Assembly (NCBI RefSeq): GCF_006442315.1
Contig: NZ_VFVY01000013.1
Span: forward strand, 1-64,000
From: Mesorhizobium sp. B2-3-4
Lineage (GTDB): Bacteria; Pseudomonadota; Alphaproteobacteria; Rhizobiales; Rhizobiaceae
DNA: 64,000 nt
Reading direction: 5' to 3'
Of the stretch, positions 8,825 to 17,366 are shown one piece after another. The position numbers and the translations under genes are program-made. Positions within the stretch are counted from its first letter, which is position 1. Every line of letters starts with the position of its first letter. The notes beneath the pieces are model-generated. The model saw nothing but the letters and a program-made list of their open reading frames with translations. It had not been told where the DNA came from and did no database searches.

Positions 8825-10828
8825 TCAGACGGCTATCTTGCCGCCGCCCTGCTTGGTGATCGCCACGACCGCCGGCCGCACCGGCATGTCAGGCTTGAAA
8901 TCGGGCCAGCGGGTCGACAGATCCTCGTAATAGGAGGGCCGGCCAAAACCTTCCCAGTCCTCGCCGCCGTCGCCCGGATGCTGGACGGCGACGAAGGCGG
9001 TCTGATCGTCCGGCGCGAACAGCGGGCCGCACATCTCGGCGCCGATCGGCACGCGGAAGAACAGTTTCGAGGTCGCGCGCGCCGCCCCTTCGGTGTCCAC
9101 CGCCCACAGGCCGTCGGTGCGGCCGGTGGCCTTCGGGCCCTGGCCGTCGGTGGCGACCCACAGGCGCCCGGCCGAATCGACCGCGCAATTGTCGGGCATG
9201 CCGAACCAGCCATTGGCCGTCGTCGCGGTGGAGAAGGTGGCGCCGACATCGGCCACGGAAGGATCGCCGCATTTCAGGAGCACTTCCCACTTGCCCTTGG
9301 TGGCGGCGAAATCGCCGCCGTCTTCCGATATCTCGATGATGTGACCGAAGGCATTCCCGGCGCGCGGGTTGGCGGCGTCGACCTGGTCGGCCTTGCGCTT
9401 GGAATTGTTGGTCAGCATGACATAGACCTTGCCATTGACGCCGTTGGGCTGGATGTCCTCGGGGCGGTCCATCTTGGTGGCGCCGAGCAGGTCGGCGGCG
9501 CGCCGTGTCTCGATCAGCACGTCGGCCTGGCCGGCAAAGCCGTTTTCCGCCGTCAGCGGACCCTGGCCGAAAACGATCGGCAGCCATTCCACCGAGCCGT
9601 CTTCGGCGAATTTGGCGACATGCAGCGTGCCGTCGTCGAGCAGGTCCTTGTTGGCGGCGTGATCGTTGGCGTTGAACGTGCCCTTGGTGACGAACTTGTA
9701 GACATAGTCGAAGCGCTCGTCGTCGCCGAGATAGAAGACGACGCGGCCGTCCTTGGCGACGATCGATTCGGCGCCCTCATGCTTGAAGCGGCCCATGGCG
9801 GTGCGCTTCCTCGGCGTCGAACTGGGATCGTTGACGTCGACCTCGACGATCCAGCCGAAGCGGTTGGCCTCGTTCGGCTCCTTGGCGAGGTTGAAGCGGT
9901 CGTAATGCGCGCCCCATTCATAGGCGCCTTCCGGGATACCGAGGCGCTTGTAGTTGGCGGCCTCCTTGTGGCCCTCCGGCAGCTCGCCGGAAAAATAGCC
10001 GTGGATGTTCTCCTCGGCCATCACATAGGTGCCCCAGGGCGTGACGCCGCCGGCGCAGTTGTTGATCGTGCCCAGCACTTTCGTTCCCGACGGATCGGCA
10101 TTGGTCTTGACGCGGTCATGGCCGGCGACCGGACCGGACAGCGCCATCTCGGTGTTGGCGGTGATGCGGCGGTTGAGCTTGCCGTCGCGCACCACCTGCC
10201 ACTTGCCGCCGTCCTTGCGGATTTCGACGATGGTGCCGCCATGGGCGGCCATCTCGACATCGACCTGCTGCTTCGAGAGCGGCGCCAGTTCGGCCGACTT
10301 CTTGCCGTCCTTGTCGACGATCTTGACGATGCCCGGGAACATCAGATGCGGGTTGGTGTATTCGTGGTTGACCACTAGCAGGCCGTGTTCGGCCGAACCG
10401 TCGATGGCGATATAGCCGACATAGTCGTTGTTGTAGCCGAACTGCCTGACCTGCGCCTCGGCGGACTGTTTCGTCGGTTCGAAGTCGGGCGAATCGGCAA
10501 ACAGCGGGTCGCCCCAGCGCAGCAGCACGTCGGCGTCGTAACCCGGTGCGACATGATGCTTGTCGTCGATACCGGCCTCCAACTCGTCGAATTTGAAGGC
10601 GGAGCCCTCGGCGGCACGGGCATCGTTGGCGGCGATCATGGCCAGCGGGCTGACGGTGGCGGCGATCGCCGAGACGGCCAGCGAACCCTTGAGGAAGCCA
10701 CGACGCGAAAACCGCGCGGCGATGATCTCGCCCATCGTGCTGTTTTCACTGGGATTGTTGGCCGGTCCGTCGTTGTCCTCGAGCAGGCTGGTCCGGAATC
10801 GGGCGTCGGGAGAGCGATGTTCGGTCAT
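8825..10828 (-). CDS. phoX: PhoX-family alkaline phosphatase (Tat-exported)
   Basis: A 667-residue PhoX/DUF839 protein. Residues about 39-75 form a twin-arginine signal peptide (FSRRGFLKG followed by a hydrophobic stretch ending ANDARAA), so the folded enzyme is exported to the periplasm. The mature part shows family segments such as GLLVVNHEYTNPHLM, NNCAGGVTPWGTY and FGRPSYYED. PhoX enzymes are calcium/iron-dependent phosphomonoesterases that release phosphate from organic esters. A ribosome-binding site (AGAGG) precedes the ATG. A PHO-box-like repeat lies about 65 bases upstream, consistent with PhoB control. Confidence 0.92.
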   Translation of the reverse strand: MTEHRSPDARFRTSLLEDNDGPANNPSENSTMGEIIAARFSRRGFLKGSLAVSAIAATVSPLAMIAANDARAAEGSAFKFDELEAGIDDKHHVAPGYDADVLLRWGDPLFADSPDFEPTKQSAEAQVRQFGYNNDYVGYIAIDGSAEHGLLVVNHEYTNPHLMFPGIVKIVDKDGKKSAELAPLSKQQVDVEMAAHGGTIVEIRKDGGKWQVVRDGKLNRRITANTEMALSGPVAGHDRVKTNADPSGTKVLGTINNCAGGVTPWGTYVMAEENIHGYFSGELPEGHKEAANYKRLGIPEGAYEWGAHYDRFNLAKEPNEANRFGWIVEVDVNDPSSTPRKRTAMGRFKHEGAESIVAKDGRVVFYLGDDERFDYVYKFVTKGTFNANDHAANKDLLDDGTLHVAKFAEDGSVEWLPIVFGQGPLTAENGFAGQADVLIETRRAADLLGATKMDRPEDIQPNGVNGKVYVMLTNNSKRKADQVDAANPRAGNAFGHIIEISEDGGDFAATKGKWEVLLKCGDPSVADVGATFSTATTANGWFGMPDNCAVDSAGRLWVATDGQGPKATGRTDGLWAVDTEGAARATSKLFFRVPIGAEMCGPLFAPDDQTAFVAVQHPGDGGEDWEGFGRPSYYEDLSTRWPDFKPDMPVRPAVVAITKQGGGKIAV

Positions 10829-10890
10829 GGGAACCTCTGGCTTGAATTGGCTGGAGCGTGTTGCCTGCTCGACCGCCTTACGTCAGGCTG

Positions 10891-10908
10891 ATCACATTTT
10901 CGTGACAT
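10891..10908 (-). promoter_or_regulatory. PHO-box-like repeat upstream of phoX
   Basis: Read on the minus strand this is ATGTCAC-GAAA-ATGTGAT: two 7-bp half sites with the 4-bp spacer of the PhoB consensus CTGTCAT-N4-CTGTCAT. It matches 10 of 14 consensus positions. The placement before a phosphatase gene supports it, but the match is imperfect. Confidence 0.42.
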
Positions 10909-11106
10909 CGGATCCGGGTCAAGACTTGCTCGCGATGCCGTTTTCCATGTCCCGATCTGGGACTTTGGTCCAAGCTTGCGCCGGCAAAGGTCCTGGGGGA
11001 CAAACGCAACGGTCGGAGGTCGCTTCCGATCGCCATGTCTTTCGGCGATGTTGGTTGTACTGCGACGTTGAGGGTGGGCGCGCCGGCTCAATCGACGGAG
11101 ATCAGG

Positions 11107-11715
11107 ATGCACGGATCGATCACGGCCCGCTGTTGCCGGCTGGCCCTTGGGTCGGCGGCTCTTCTGGCGCTGACCATCGCTCCCTACGGAATTGCCTTCC
11201 ACGGCTTCGTCCCTGGAATCGATGCCGCGACCGCGCATGCCGCCAAGGGTGGCAATGGTGGCGGCAACAATGGCAATGGCAACGGCAATGGTGGCGGCAA
11301 CGGCAGTAATGGGAACGGCGGCGGCAACAGTGGAAACGATAGTGGCGGCGGCAATAGCGGCAACGGCAATGGTGGTGGCAACAACGGCAACGGTAACGGT
11401 AACGGCGGCGGCGACAGCGGCGGCAACAACGGCAATGGTAATGGCAATGGCAATGGCAATAGCGGCGACAGCGGCAATTCCGGATCGGAAGGCAACGGCA
11501 ATTCAAGTTCCAGCAACGGTCAGAGCAGCAGCCATGTCAACGCTACGACTGGCGACAAGGTCGACGTCAGCGGCAACAGGATTTCGGTTCAACACCCCAA
11601 CGGCATAACCGAAAAGATCGAGAACGGCCGTTTCAGGATGAAGGATGCGCTCGGCCGCACGATCATCGACCGCCGGGCCACACCGGCCGACGTCCGCCGT
11701 CTCAAGGCCTTGTGA
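11107..11715 (+). CDS. Secreted Gly/Asn-rich low-complexity protein
   Basis: A 202-residue protein from the ATG at 11107, chosen because GGAG lies 6 nt upstream and a signal peptide begins there. The signal peptide runs to about residue 46 (ends ATAHAA). Residues about 47-135 are a repeat of Gly-Asn-Gly/Gly-Gly-Asn units, then a Ser-rich linker. The last about 55 residues are ordered-looking (VDVSGNRISVQHPNGITEKI and RATPADVRRLKAL) and look like the conserved part. The function is unknown; surface matrix or adhesion is a guess from composition. A strong hairpin follows the stop. Confidence 0.7.
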   Translation: MHGSITARCCRLALGSAALLALTIAPYGIAFHGFVPGIDAATAHAAKGGNGGGNNGNGNGNGGGNGSNGNGGGNSGNDSGGGNSGNGNGGGNNGNGNGNGGGDSGGNNGNGNGNGNGNSGDSGNSGSEGNGNSSSSNGQSSSHVNATTGDKVDVSGNRISVQHPNGITEKIENGRFRMKDALGRTIIDRRATPADVRRLKAL

Positions 11716-11747
11716 GGCTGGTCAGCAGGCAACGACCAGTTTCACAC

Positions 11748-11778
11748 GTCACCTCCGCCGCCCCCCGGCGGAGGTGAC
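11748..11778. terminator. Bidirectional hairpin terminator candidate
   Basis: A perfect 12-bp stem (GTCACCTCCGCC paired with GGCGGAGGTGAC) with a 7-nt loop lies between two convergent genes, the Gly/Asn-rich protein and the response regulator. There is only a short T run afterwards, so efficiency is uncertain. Confidence 0.65.
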
Positions 11779-11812
11779 CTCGTTTCGCGCGGCGTTCCGG
11801 CGTCGCGACGGC

Positions 11813-12475
11813 TTAAGAACGGTCCCTGTCGCGGTCGCGAAACTCGCGCATCATGAGCGCCGCTTCCGTGCGGTTTCGCACATTGAGTTTCGACAGCACA
11901 CCCGTCATGTGGTGCTTGACGGTCTTCTCCTGCAGCTGCAGGCGCAAGGCAACTTCCTTGTTGCTCAGTCCTTCCGCCACCAGTCGCAGGATTTCGGTCT
12001 GTCGGCCGGTGAGTTGCCGCAGCCGCTCCGCCATGCCGTTGGCGGGTTGCAGGGATTGCACGTCGGAAAGCAGCCGGGCCGACAGCGTCGGCGAGAGGTA
12101 GCTTTCGCCGGCTGCCACGTTGTGAAGGATGTCGGCGAGTGCACGCGACCCGACGCCCTTGAGGACATAGCCACGCACCCCCGCATTCAGGGCCTTGGTC
12201 ACATCGGCGTTGCTCTCCGAGACGGTCAGCATGACGATTTTCTGCGCCGGATGGTCGGCAAGGATGCCGTCAACCGCCGCCAGCCCGCCGCCCGGCATGG
12301 AGATGTCGAGCAGCAATATGTCGGGCTGCACGGTCGAGGCGATGCGTTCGGCGTCCTGCGCGGTTGCGCCTTCGCCGACCATCTCGAAGCCTCCGATCTC
12401 AGACAGGCTGCGCGCCACGCCTTCGCGGAAGAGTGGATGGTCGTCGACAATGGCGATGCGGATGGCGCCCATCAT
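11813..12475 (-). CDS. NarL/FixJ-family response regulator
   Basis: A 220-residue two-domain regulator. The receiver domain has the acidic pair DDH near residues 11-13, phosphoacceptor Asp57 (DILLLDISMPGG), a Thr/Ser switch (MLTVSES) and Lys in YVLKGV. The C-terminal LuxR-type helix-turn-helix contains LSNKEVALRLQLQEKTVKHH. It overlaps the histidine kinase stop by 4 nt (ATGA) and must be its partner. Target genes are unknown; the convergent Gly/Asn-rich gene is the nearest candidate outside the operon. Confidence 0.93.
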   Translation of the reverse strand: MMGAIRIAIVDDHPLFREGVARSLSEIGGFEMVGEGATAQDAERIASTVQPDILLLDISMPGGGLAAVDGILADHPAQKIVMLTVSESNADVTKALNAGVRGYVLKGVGSRALADILHNVAAGESYLSPTLSARLLSDVQSLQPANGMAERLRQLTGRQTEILRLVAEGLSNKEVALRLQLQEKTVKHHMTGVLSKLNVRNRTEAALMMREFRDRDRDRS

Positions 12476-13863
12476 GCTTGCTCCTCGACCGAAAGGCGGA
12501 TCACCAGCTTCGTGCCTTTCGGCCCGGTCAGGGTTTCGAACTGTCCGCCAATGCTTTCAACCCGCTCCCTGAGGCCCGCGAGTCCCAACCCCTCGGACCG
12601 CGCCGGATCGAAGCCCGGCCCGCCATCCGACACTTCAACGAAAAGCCTGCCGTTCTTCATTCCCGCGCGCACCGCCTGATCCTTGCCGCGCCCATGCCGG
12701 TAGGCATTGTTCAGCCCCTCCTGCACGAAGCGATAGATGCTGATCTTCTCAGAAGCGCCGGGCTCGGGCAAATGCGCGGGCTGCGTGAGCGTCACCGACG
12801 TGCCCGTCCGGCGCTCATGTTCCTCGACGGCCAGCCGCAACACGTCCGCCGCCGCCGCCGTCTCTATCTGCGGCAGGACCAGGCCGGTGCAGATGCCGCG
12901 GATCTCGCGCATCGCGTCCTCCAGCGTCTTGCGGATCATCGCGACCTCGGTCGAACGGCCTTCGCTGCCATGGCCTTCGTCGGTAAACACGGGGCTGTCC
13001 ATGCGCAGTGCCGCCAGGGCCACGAGCTGTGCCGGCCCGTCATGCAGGTCGGCGCCGATCCGGCGCAGATATCGTTCGTTGAGCGCGGTGGCGCGACGCG
13101 ACGCCCGCTGCACGCGGTGCCGTAAGGCGGTGTTCTGCGTCACCAGGCCCTGCAACTCCGTCACCTGGCGCCGCAGCGCTCCGCGCTGGTCGTCGATGGT
13201 GCGGCTGGCGCGCAGGACGATGCCCGACAGAAGCAGGAACGCCGCCAGCGTGGTGCCGGCCACGATCAGCCAGCTCGACAGCAGGGCCGAGGCCAGCGTG
13301 GCTTTGAAATCGGTGGCGACTTCAAAGAATTCGGTGACGGCCACCACGTCGCCGGACCAGGGTTCGCGCACCGGATTGTAGATTTCCAGCAACGGTACGC
13401 CGACGGCGCGCTCGTTTTCCTCGTCTTCGTCGAACGTATCGAATTGCGCGGTGACGCTGCCCTCGAATGCGGCGCGCAGGTTCTCGTTCAACGGGAAGCG
13501 CCGGCCGATCAAGGCGGCTTCTTTCGCATAGAGCACGGTGCCGTCGCGGCGCCAGAGCCTGAACGACACCAGGCGCTTGCCGAGCGCGCCCTGGCCGAGC
13601 GTCTCGTCGAGCGCCTGCTTGACGGATTCGCTGAGTTCCTCGCTCCTGCGCAGGTCGGGCAAAAGCGGCGCGATAACGCTGTCGACATAGAGCGCCGTCG
13701 TGGCGGCCGAATTGCGGATGACGCCGTCCCGGATCTGCGTCGTTACCCAGGCGCCGACCACCAGCATGACGGCCAGCAGGCCAAAACCGCCGGCAACGAC
13801 GAATTGCAGGGCAAGGGAAAGCTCGCTCCAGCGCCGCGCCAAGTTCTGAAGAATGCCAGTCAT
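12472..13863 (-). CDS. NarX/DegS-type sensor histidine kinase
   Basis: A 463-residue membrane kinase. The start at 13863 gives a first transmembrane helix at about 18-40; an extracytoplasmic sensor segment follows, then a second helix near 195-220 (LIVAGTTLAAFLLLSGIVL). The HisKA_3 phosphoacceptor box is LHDGPAQLVALAALR and the ATPase domain has EGLNNAYRHG and GLGLAGLRERV. A longer frame to 14037 lacks conserved sequence, whereas AGGGGC precedes 13863. The sensed signal is unknown. It forms an operon with the downstream response regulator. Confidence 0.92.
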   Translation of the reverse strand: MTGILQNLARRWSELSLALQFVVAGGFGLLAVMLVVGAWVTTQIRDGVIRNSAATTALYVDSVIAPLLPDLRRSEELSESVKQALDETLGQGALGKRLVSFRLWRRDGTVLYAKEAALIGRRFPLNENLRAAFEGSVTAQFDTFDEDEENERAVGVPLLEIYNPVREPWSGDVVAVTEFFEVATDFKATLASALLSSWLIVAGTTLAAFLLLSGIVLRASRTIDDQRGALRRQVTELQGLVTQNTALRHRVQRASRRATALNERYLRRIGADLHDGPAQLVALAALRMDSPVFTDEGHGSEGRSTEVAMIRKTLEDAMREIRGICTGLVLPQIETAAAADVLRLAVEEHERRTGTSVTLTQPAHLPEPGASEKISIYRFVQEGLNNAYRHGRGKDQAVRAGMKNGRLFVEVSDGGPGFDPARSEGLGLAGLRERVESIGGQFETLTGPKGTKLVIRLSVEEQA

Positions 13864-14082
13864 GAGCCCCTGACCGCCCGCTATCGACGTCTGGGCGATT
13901 CCGGCACATTGAGCTTCAGTCCCGCCCTTGCCAAGACCTTCATTAGGACGAGGTCGCCATCGCAACGGCATCGCCATCTGAACGACGCCGCCATTCTGAC
14001 GACATCGCTTGACGTGCCTGCGTGCTTCGGAGAACAAGGTTCCGCGGCAAATCGGGCGAAAGCCGCTTCAAGGGAGACCATT

Positions 14083-14421
14083 TTGAGTTTTTCGGGACTG
14101 CTGCAGCTTGGCTTTTCGACGGTGATCTTCCTGCTGGCGGCGACTGCGGCCAAGCAATGGGGCCTGGCGCCGAGCCTGGGCAAGATTCTGCTGACGCTGG
14201 CGCTCTATTCACTCGGCAATCTGATCATGCTGCGGTTGATCCGCGAGTTCGGCATGTCGGTCTCTTTCAGTCTCTCGGCGGTCATCCAGCTGGTCTCGGT
14301 CAATGTCGTGGCGCTGGTGTTTTTCGGCGAGCGCGTCAATGCGCTGCAGGCAACCGGCATCGTGCTGGCGGTGGCTGCCGTGGCGCTGATCACGCTCGGC
14401 CCCTATCTGCAGGGGCGATGA
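14083..14421 (+). CDS. Small four-helix SMR/EamA-like membrane protein
   Basis: A 112-residue protein with four predicted membrane helices, the topology of small multidrug resistance proteins or a half-EamA unit. The last two helices carry FFGERVNALQATGIVLAVAA, like the SMR C-terminus. The Glu normally found in the first SMR helix is absent, so drug-proton antiport is doubtful and a lipid-carrier or accessory role (ArnE-like) is possible. I choose the TTG at 14083 because AGGGAGA lies 5 nt upstream; no suitable ATG exists. The PAP2 phosphatase gene follows 25 nt later. Confidence 0.72.
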   Translation: MSFSGLLQLGFSTVIFLLAATAAKQWGLAPSLGKILLTLALYSLGNLIMLRLIREFGMSVSFSLSAVIQLVSVNVVALVFFGERVNALQATGIVLAVAAVALITLGPYLQGR

Positions 14422-14446
14422 TCGACATGACCGCGGCACCTTCCCG

Positions 14447-15142
14447 ATGAAAGCCACTGCCTTGCTCAACCGGATCGAATTCCCGGTCCTGCTGGCCGGC
14501 CTGGTCATCGCCGGCGGGTTGTGGGGTTTCGTCGAACTGATGGAACTGGCACGTGCCAGCGCCGCGCATGGTTTCGACACCGAGATCCTGCTCGCCTTCC
14601 GCCAGCCTGGCCAGCCCGGCATCCCTATTGGCCCGCCTTGGCTGGAAGGGGCGATGCGCGACATCACCAGCCTCGGCAGCGCCAGCGTGCTGGTGCTGAT
14701 CACGGCGGCGACCATCATCTACCTCCTGTTGATCCGCAGGCCGGGGACGGCGCTTCTCATCTTCGTCGCCGTGGCCGGTGGCCAGATCCTGTCCAGCCTG
14801 TTGAAGGTCGGCGTCGACCGGCCGCGGCCGGAGCTGATCTCGCATCTCGTCAACGAAACCTCGCTCTCCTTCCCGAGCGGCCACGCCATGCTGTCGGCGG
14901 TGACCTACCTGACGCTCGGCTCGCTCGCGGCAAGGTTCCTGCGCGGCCGGGCGACGAAGATCTATGTCTTGTCGCTCGCCGTGCTGACGACGGTGCTGGT
15001 CGGTGTCAGCCGCATCTATCTCGGCGTCCACTGGCCGTCGGACGTGCTGGCGGGCTGGTGCGCCGGTTTCGCCTGGGCAATGCTATGCTGGCTGGCGGCG
15101 CGGATGCTGCAGCGCAGGCAGGTTGTCGGTGAAAGCGAGTGA
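14447..15142 (+). CDS. PAP2-family membrane phosphatase
   Basis: A 231-residue polytopic protein with the three phosphatase motifs of the PAP2/BacA-like acid phosphatase superfamily: KVGVDRPRP (about residues 120-128), PSGH (143-146) and SRIYLGVHWPSD (about 187-198). Such enzymes dephosphorylate lipid phosphates (phosphatidic acid, undecaprenyl diphosphate, lipid A) on the outer face of the inner membrane. Its position directly after a small SMR-like membrane protein suggests a shared lipid-related job. Confidence 0.88.
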   Translation: MKATALLNRIEFPVLLAGLVIAGGLWGFVELMELARASAAHGFDTEILLAFRQPGQPGIPIGPPWLEGAMRDITSLGSASVLVLITAATIIYLLLIRRPGTALLIFVAVAGGQILSSLLKVGVDRPRPELISHLVNETSLSFPSGHAMLSAVTYLTLGSLAARFLRGRATKIYVLSLAVLTTVLVGVSRIYLGVHWPSDVLAGWCAGFAWAMLCWLAARMLQRRQVVGESE

Positions 15143-15235
15143 TCGGCATGTTTGATATATGCAAAATGATGATTGAAACATCACAATGACAGTATTATAC
15201 GTAATTTCCGCAGACTCAGACATAGGCTCCGGCCG

Positions 15236-15514
15236 ATGATCACTGCCGCGCAGATGCGTGCCGCGAGGGCCCTGGCCGGCATCGACCAGAAGACGCTCGC
15301 CGAGCGCGCGGGCGTCTCGCTTCCGACCATCCAGCGTATGGAAGCGAGCGACGGCGTGGTCAGGGGCGTGGTCGATACGCTGATGAAGGTCATCCAGGCT
15401 CTCGACGAGGCCGGGGTCGAACTGATCGGCGAGAATCAGGCCAGCGAGCGCGGCGGCAGGGGCGTGCGCCTCAAGCCCGCCGTGCCGCCCGATCCCAAGG
15501 CTGAGCCGGCATAA
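15236..15514 (+). CDS. XRE-family regulator preceding the SulP gene
   Basis: A 92-residue protein beginning at Met-Ile-Thr-Ala-Ala-Gln-Met, where related rhizobial regulators start; an in-frame Met at 15173 is less likely. The helix-turn-helix covers about residues 5-45 (ALAGIDQKTLAERAGVSLPT, then IQRMEASDG). The AT-rich stretch upstream (15151-15220) holds weak dyads such as TTTG-N7-CAAA at 15151-15165, possible operators. The SulP transporter gene follows 68 nt downstream on the same strand, so the regulator probably controls it. Confidence 0.85.
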   Translation: MITAAQMRAARALAGIDQKTLAERAGVSLPTIQRMEASDGVVRGVVDTLMKVIQALDEAGVELIGENQASERGGRGVRLKPAVPPDPKAEPA

Positions 15515-15582
15515 GTCGCGACGGCGACCGCCGACAGTCCTGCCGACGATCCCGCCGCCTTTGCAGGTGCGGAAGGCAGTCC

Positions 15583-17331
15583 ATGGATCAAGCGCGTCAG
15601 GCAGTGCGTCAGCCAGCCCCGGGATCGGCCCAAGCGGCGGCCCAAGGGTCGGCCCAAGAGTCGGCAAAGCCGACATTTTCCGAGCTGTTCACGCCGAAAC
15701 TGGTGACGGTCTGGCGGGAGGGTTACCACCTGCCGCAATTCAAGGCCGACTTCATGTCCGGCCTGACGGTGGCCATTGTCGCGCTGCCGCTCTCGATGGC
15801 AATCGCCATCGCGTCGGGCGTGACGCCGGAACGCGGCCTCTACACCTCCATCGTCGGCGGCTTTGTCATCTCGGCCCTCGGCGGCAGCCGCTTCCAGATC
15901 GGTGGACCGGCCGGCGCCTTCATCGTGCTGGTGGCGGCGACGGTGGCGCGCGTCGGCGTCGACGGTCTCTTGCTGGCGACGATGATGGCGGGTGTCTTCC
16001 TGCTTGCCATCGGCTACCTCAGGCTCGGCACCTACATCAAGTTCATTCCCTATCCGGTCACCGTCGGCTTCACCGCCGGCATTGCCGTCATCATCTTTTC
16101 CGGCCAGATCGTCGAACTGTTCGGCCTGACCTTGCCAGGCGGGGAGCCCGGACCGTTCGTGGCCAAGCTGATCGCGCTCGGCGAAGCGGCCGGCACGATC
16201 AATCCCGCCGCCACCCTGGTGGCGGCGCTGACCGTCGCCACCATCGTCTTCCTGAAGCGCTGGCGGCCGAAATGGCCTTCCATGCTGATTGCCATCGGGC
16301 TTGCCTCGCTTGTCGTGGCGCTGTTTTCGCTGCCGGCCGAGACCATCGGCACGCGCTATGGCGGCATCCCGCGCAGCCTGCAATGGCCTGCCTTGCCGCC
16401 GCTCGGCCTCGGCAGGATGATCGAGGTGCTGCCGGATGCCGTCGCCTTCGCGCTGCTCGGCGCCATCGAATCGCTGCTATCGGCTGTCGTCGCCGACGGC
16501 ATGACCGGCCGGCGGCACCGCTCCAATTGCGAACTGGTGGCGCAAGGCTTCGCCAACATCGCATCGGCCTTGTTCGGCGGCATCTGCGCCACCGGCACCA
16601 TCGCCCGCACCGCCACCAACGTGCGGGCCGGCGCGCATGGGCCCGTCTCGGGCATCATCCATTCCGCCATCCTGCTGGTGCTGATGCTGGTTGCCGCGCC
16701 CCTTGCCTCTTATATACCGCTTTCGGCATTGGCCGGCGTTCTGGCGGTGGTCTGCTGGAACATGGTCGAGAAACAGGCCTTCGCCACGCTGCTCAAGGCA
16801 TCGCGCGGCGATGCGCTGGTGTTGCTGGCGACCTTCCTGATCGTCGTCTTCCGCGACCTGACCGAAGGCATCGTCGTAGGCTTCGCGCTCGGCTCGATCC
16901 TGTTCATCGACCGCATGGCGAAGTCGGTAGCGGTCGAGGCGGAACTGGCGCAGGACGATGTCGCCGACGGCGCCCGCGCCTATGAATCGAGCGACGCAGG
17001 CGACGCCGACACCGTCGTCTACCGCATCTCCGGCGCCTTTTTCTTTGGTGCCGCCTCTACCGTCGGCAGCGTGCTCGACCGCATCGCAGACCAACGCAAG
17101 AACTTCATCCTCGATTGTTCCGCCGTGCCGCTTTTCGATTCGACGGCGGCCAATGTCATCGAAAGCGCGGCCCGCAAGGCCAGCCGCGCCGGCGTGCGCT
17201 TCATCATCTCGGGCGCCTCGCCAGGGATACGGCGCATGCTGATCAACCATGGCGTCAGGCGCCCGCTCGTGACCTACGCCGCTTCGATCCGCGACGCGCG
17301 GACGCAATTGGCGGGGAGGCGAGAGGCATAG
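15583..17331 (+). CDS. SulP-family anion transporter with STAS domain
   Basis: A 582-residue inner-membrane protein. After a short Ala/Gln-rich N-terminus, residues about 35-440 contain 10-14 hydrophobic helices with the SulP segment VAIVALPLSMAIAIASG and the later VRAGAHGPVSGIIHS. Residues about 470-570 form a cytoplasmic STAS domain (ILDCSAVPLFDSTAANVIES). The family takes up sulfate, bicarbonate or other anions; the substrate cannot be assigned here. A hairpin follows the stop. It is preceded by an XRE regulator gene. Confidence 0.92.
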   Translation: MDQARQAVRQPAPGSAQAAAQGSAQESAKPTFSELFTPKLVTVWREGYHLPQFKADFMSGLTVAIVALPLSMAIAIASGVTPERGLYTSIVGGFVISALGGSRFQIGGPAGAFIVLVAATVARVGVDGLLLATMMAGVFLLAIGYLRLGTYIKFIPYPVTVGFTAGIAVIIFSGQIVELFGLTLPGGEPGPFVAKLIALGEAAGTINPAATLVAALTVATIVFLKRWRPKWPSMLIAIGLASLVVALFSLPAETIGTRYGGIPRSLQWPALPPLGLGRMIEVLPDAVAFALLGAIESLLSAVVADGMTGRRHRSNCELVAQGFANIASALFGGICATGTIARTATNVRAGAHGPVSGIIHSAILLVLMLVAAPLASYIPLSALAGVLAVVCWNMVEKQAFATLLKASRGDALVLLATFLIVVFRDLTEGIVVGFALGSILFIDRMAKSVAVEAELAQDDVADGARAYESSDAGDADTVVYRISGAFFFGAASTVGSVLDRIADQRKNFILDCSAVPLFDSTAANVIESAARKASRAGVRFIISGASPGIRRMLINHGVRRPLVTYAASIRDARTQLAGRREA

Positions 17332-17342
17332 CCGCCTTGCGT

Positions 17343-17358
17343 CCCGCCTTTCGGCGGG
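17343..17358. terminator. Hairpin between convergent SulP and caspase genes
   Basis: A 6-bp GC stem (CCCGCC paired with GGCGGG) closed by a TTTC tetraloop lies in the 35-bp gap between two convergent stops. It has no T tract. Confidence 0.5.
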
Positions 17359-17366
17359 CGGCGAGG

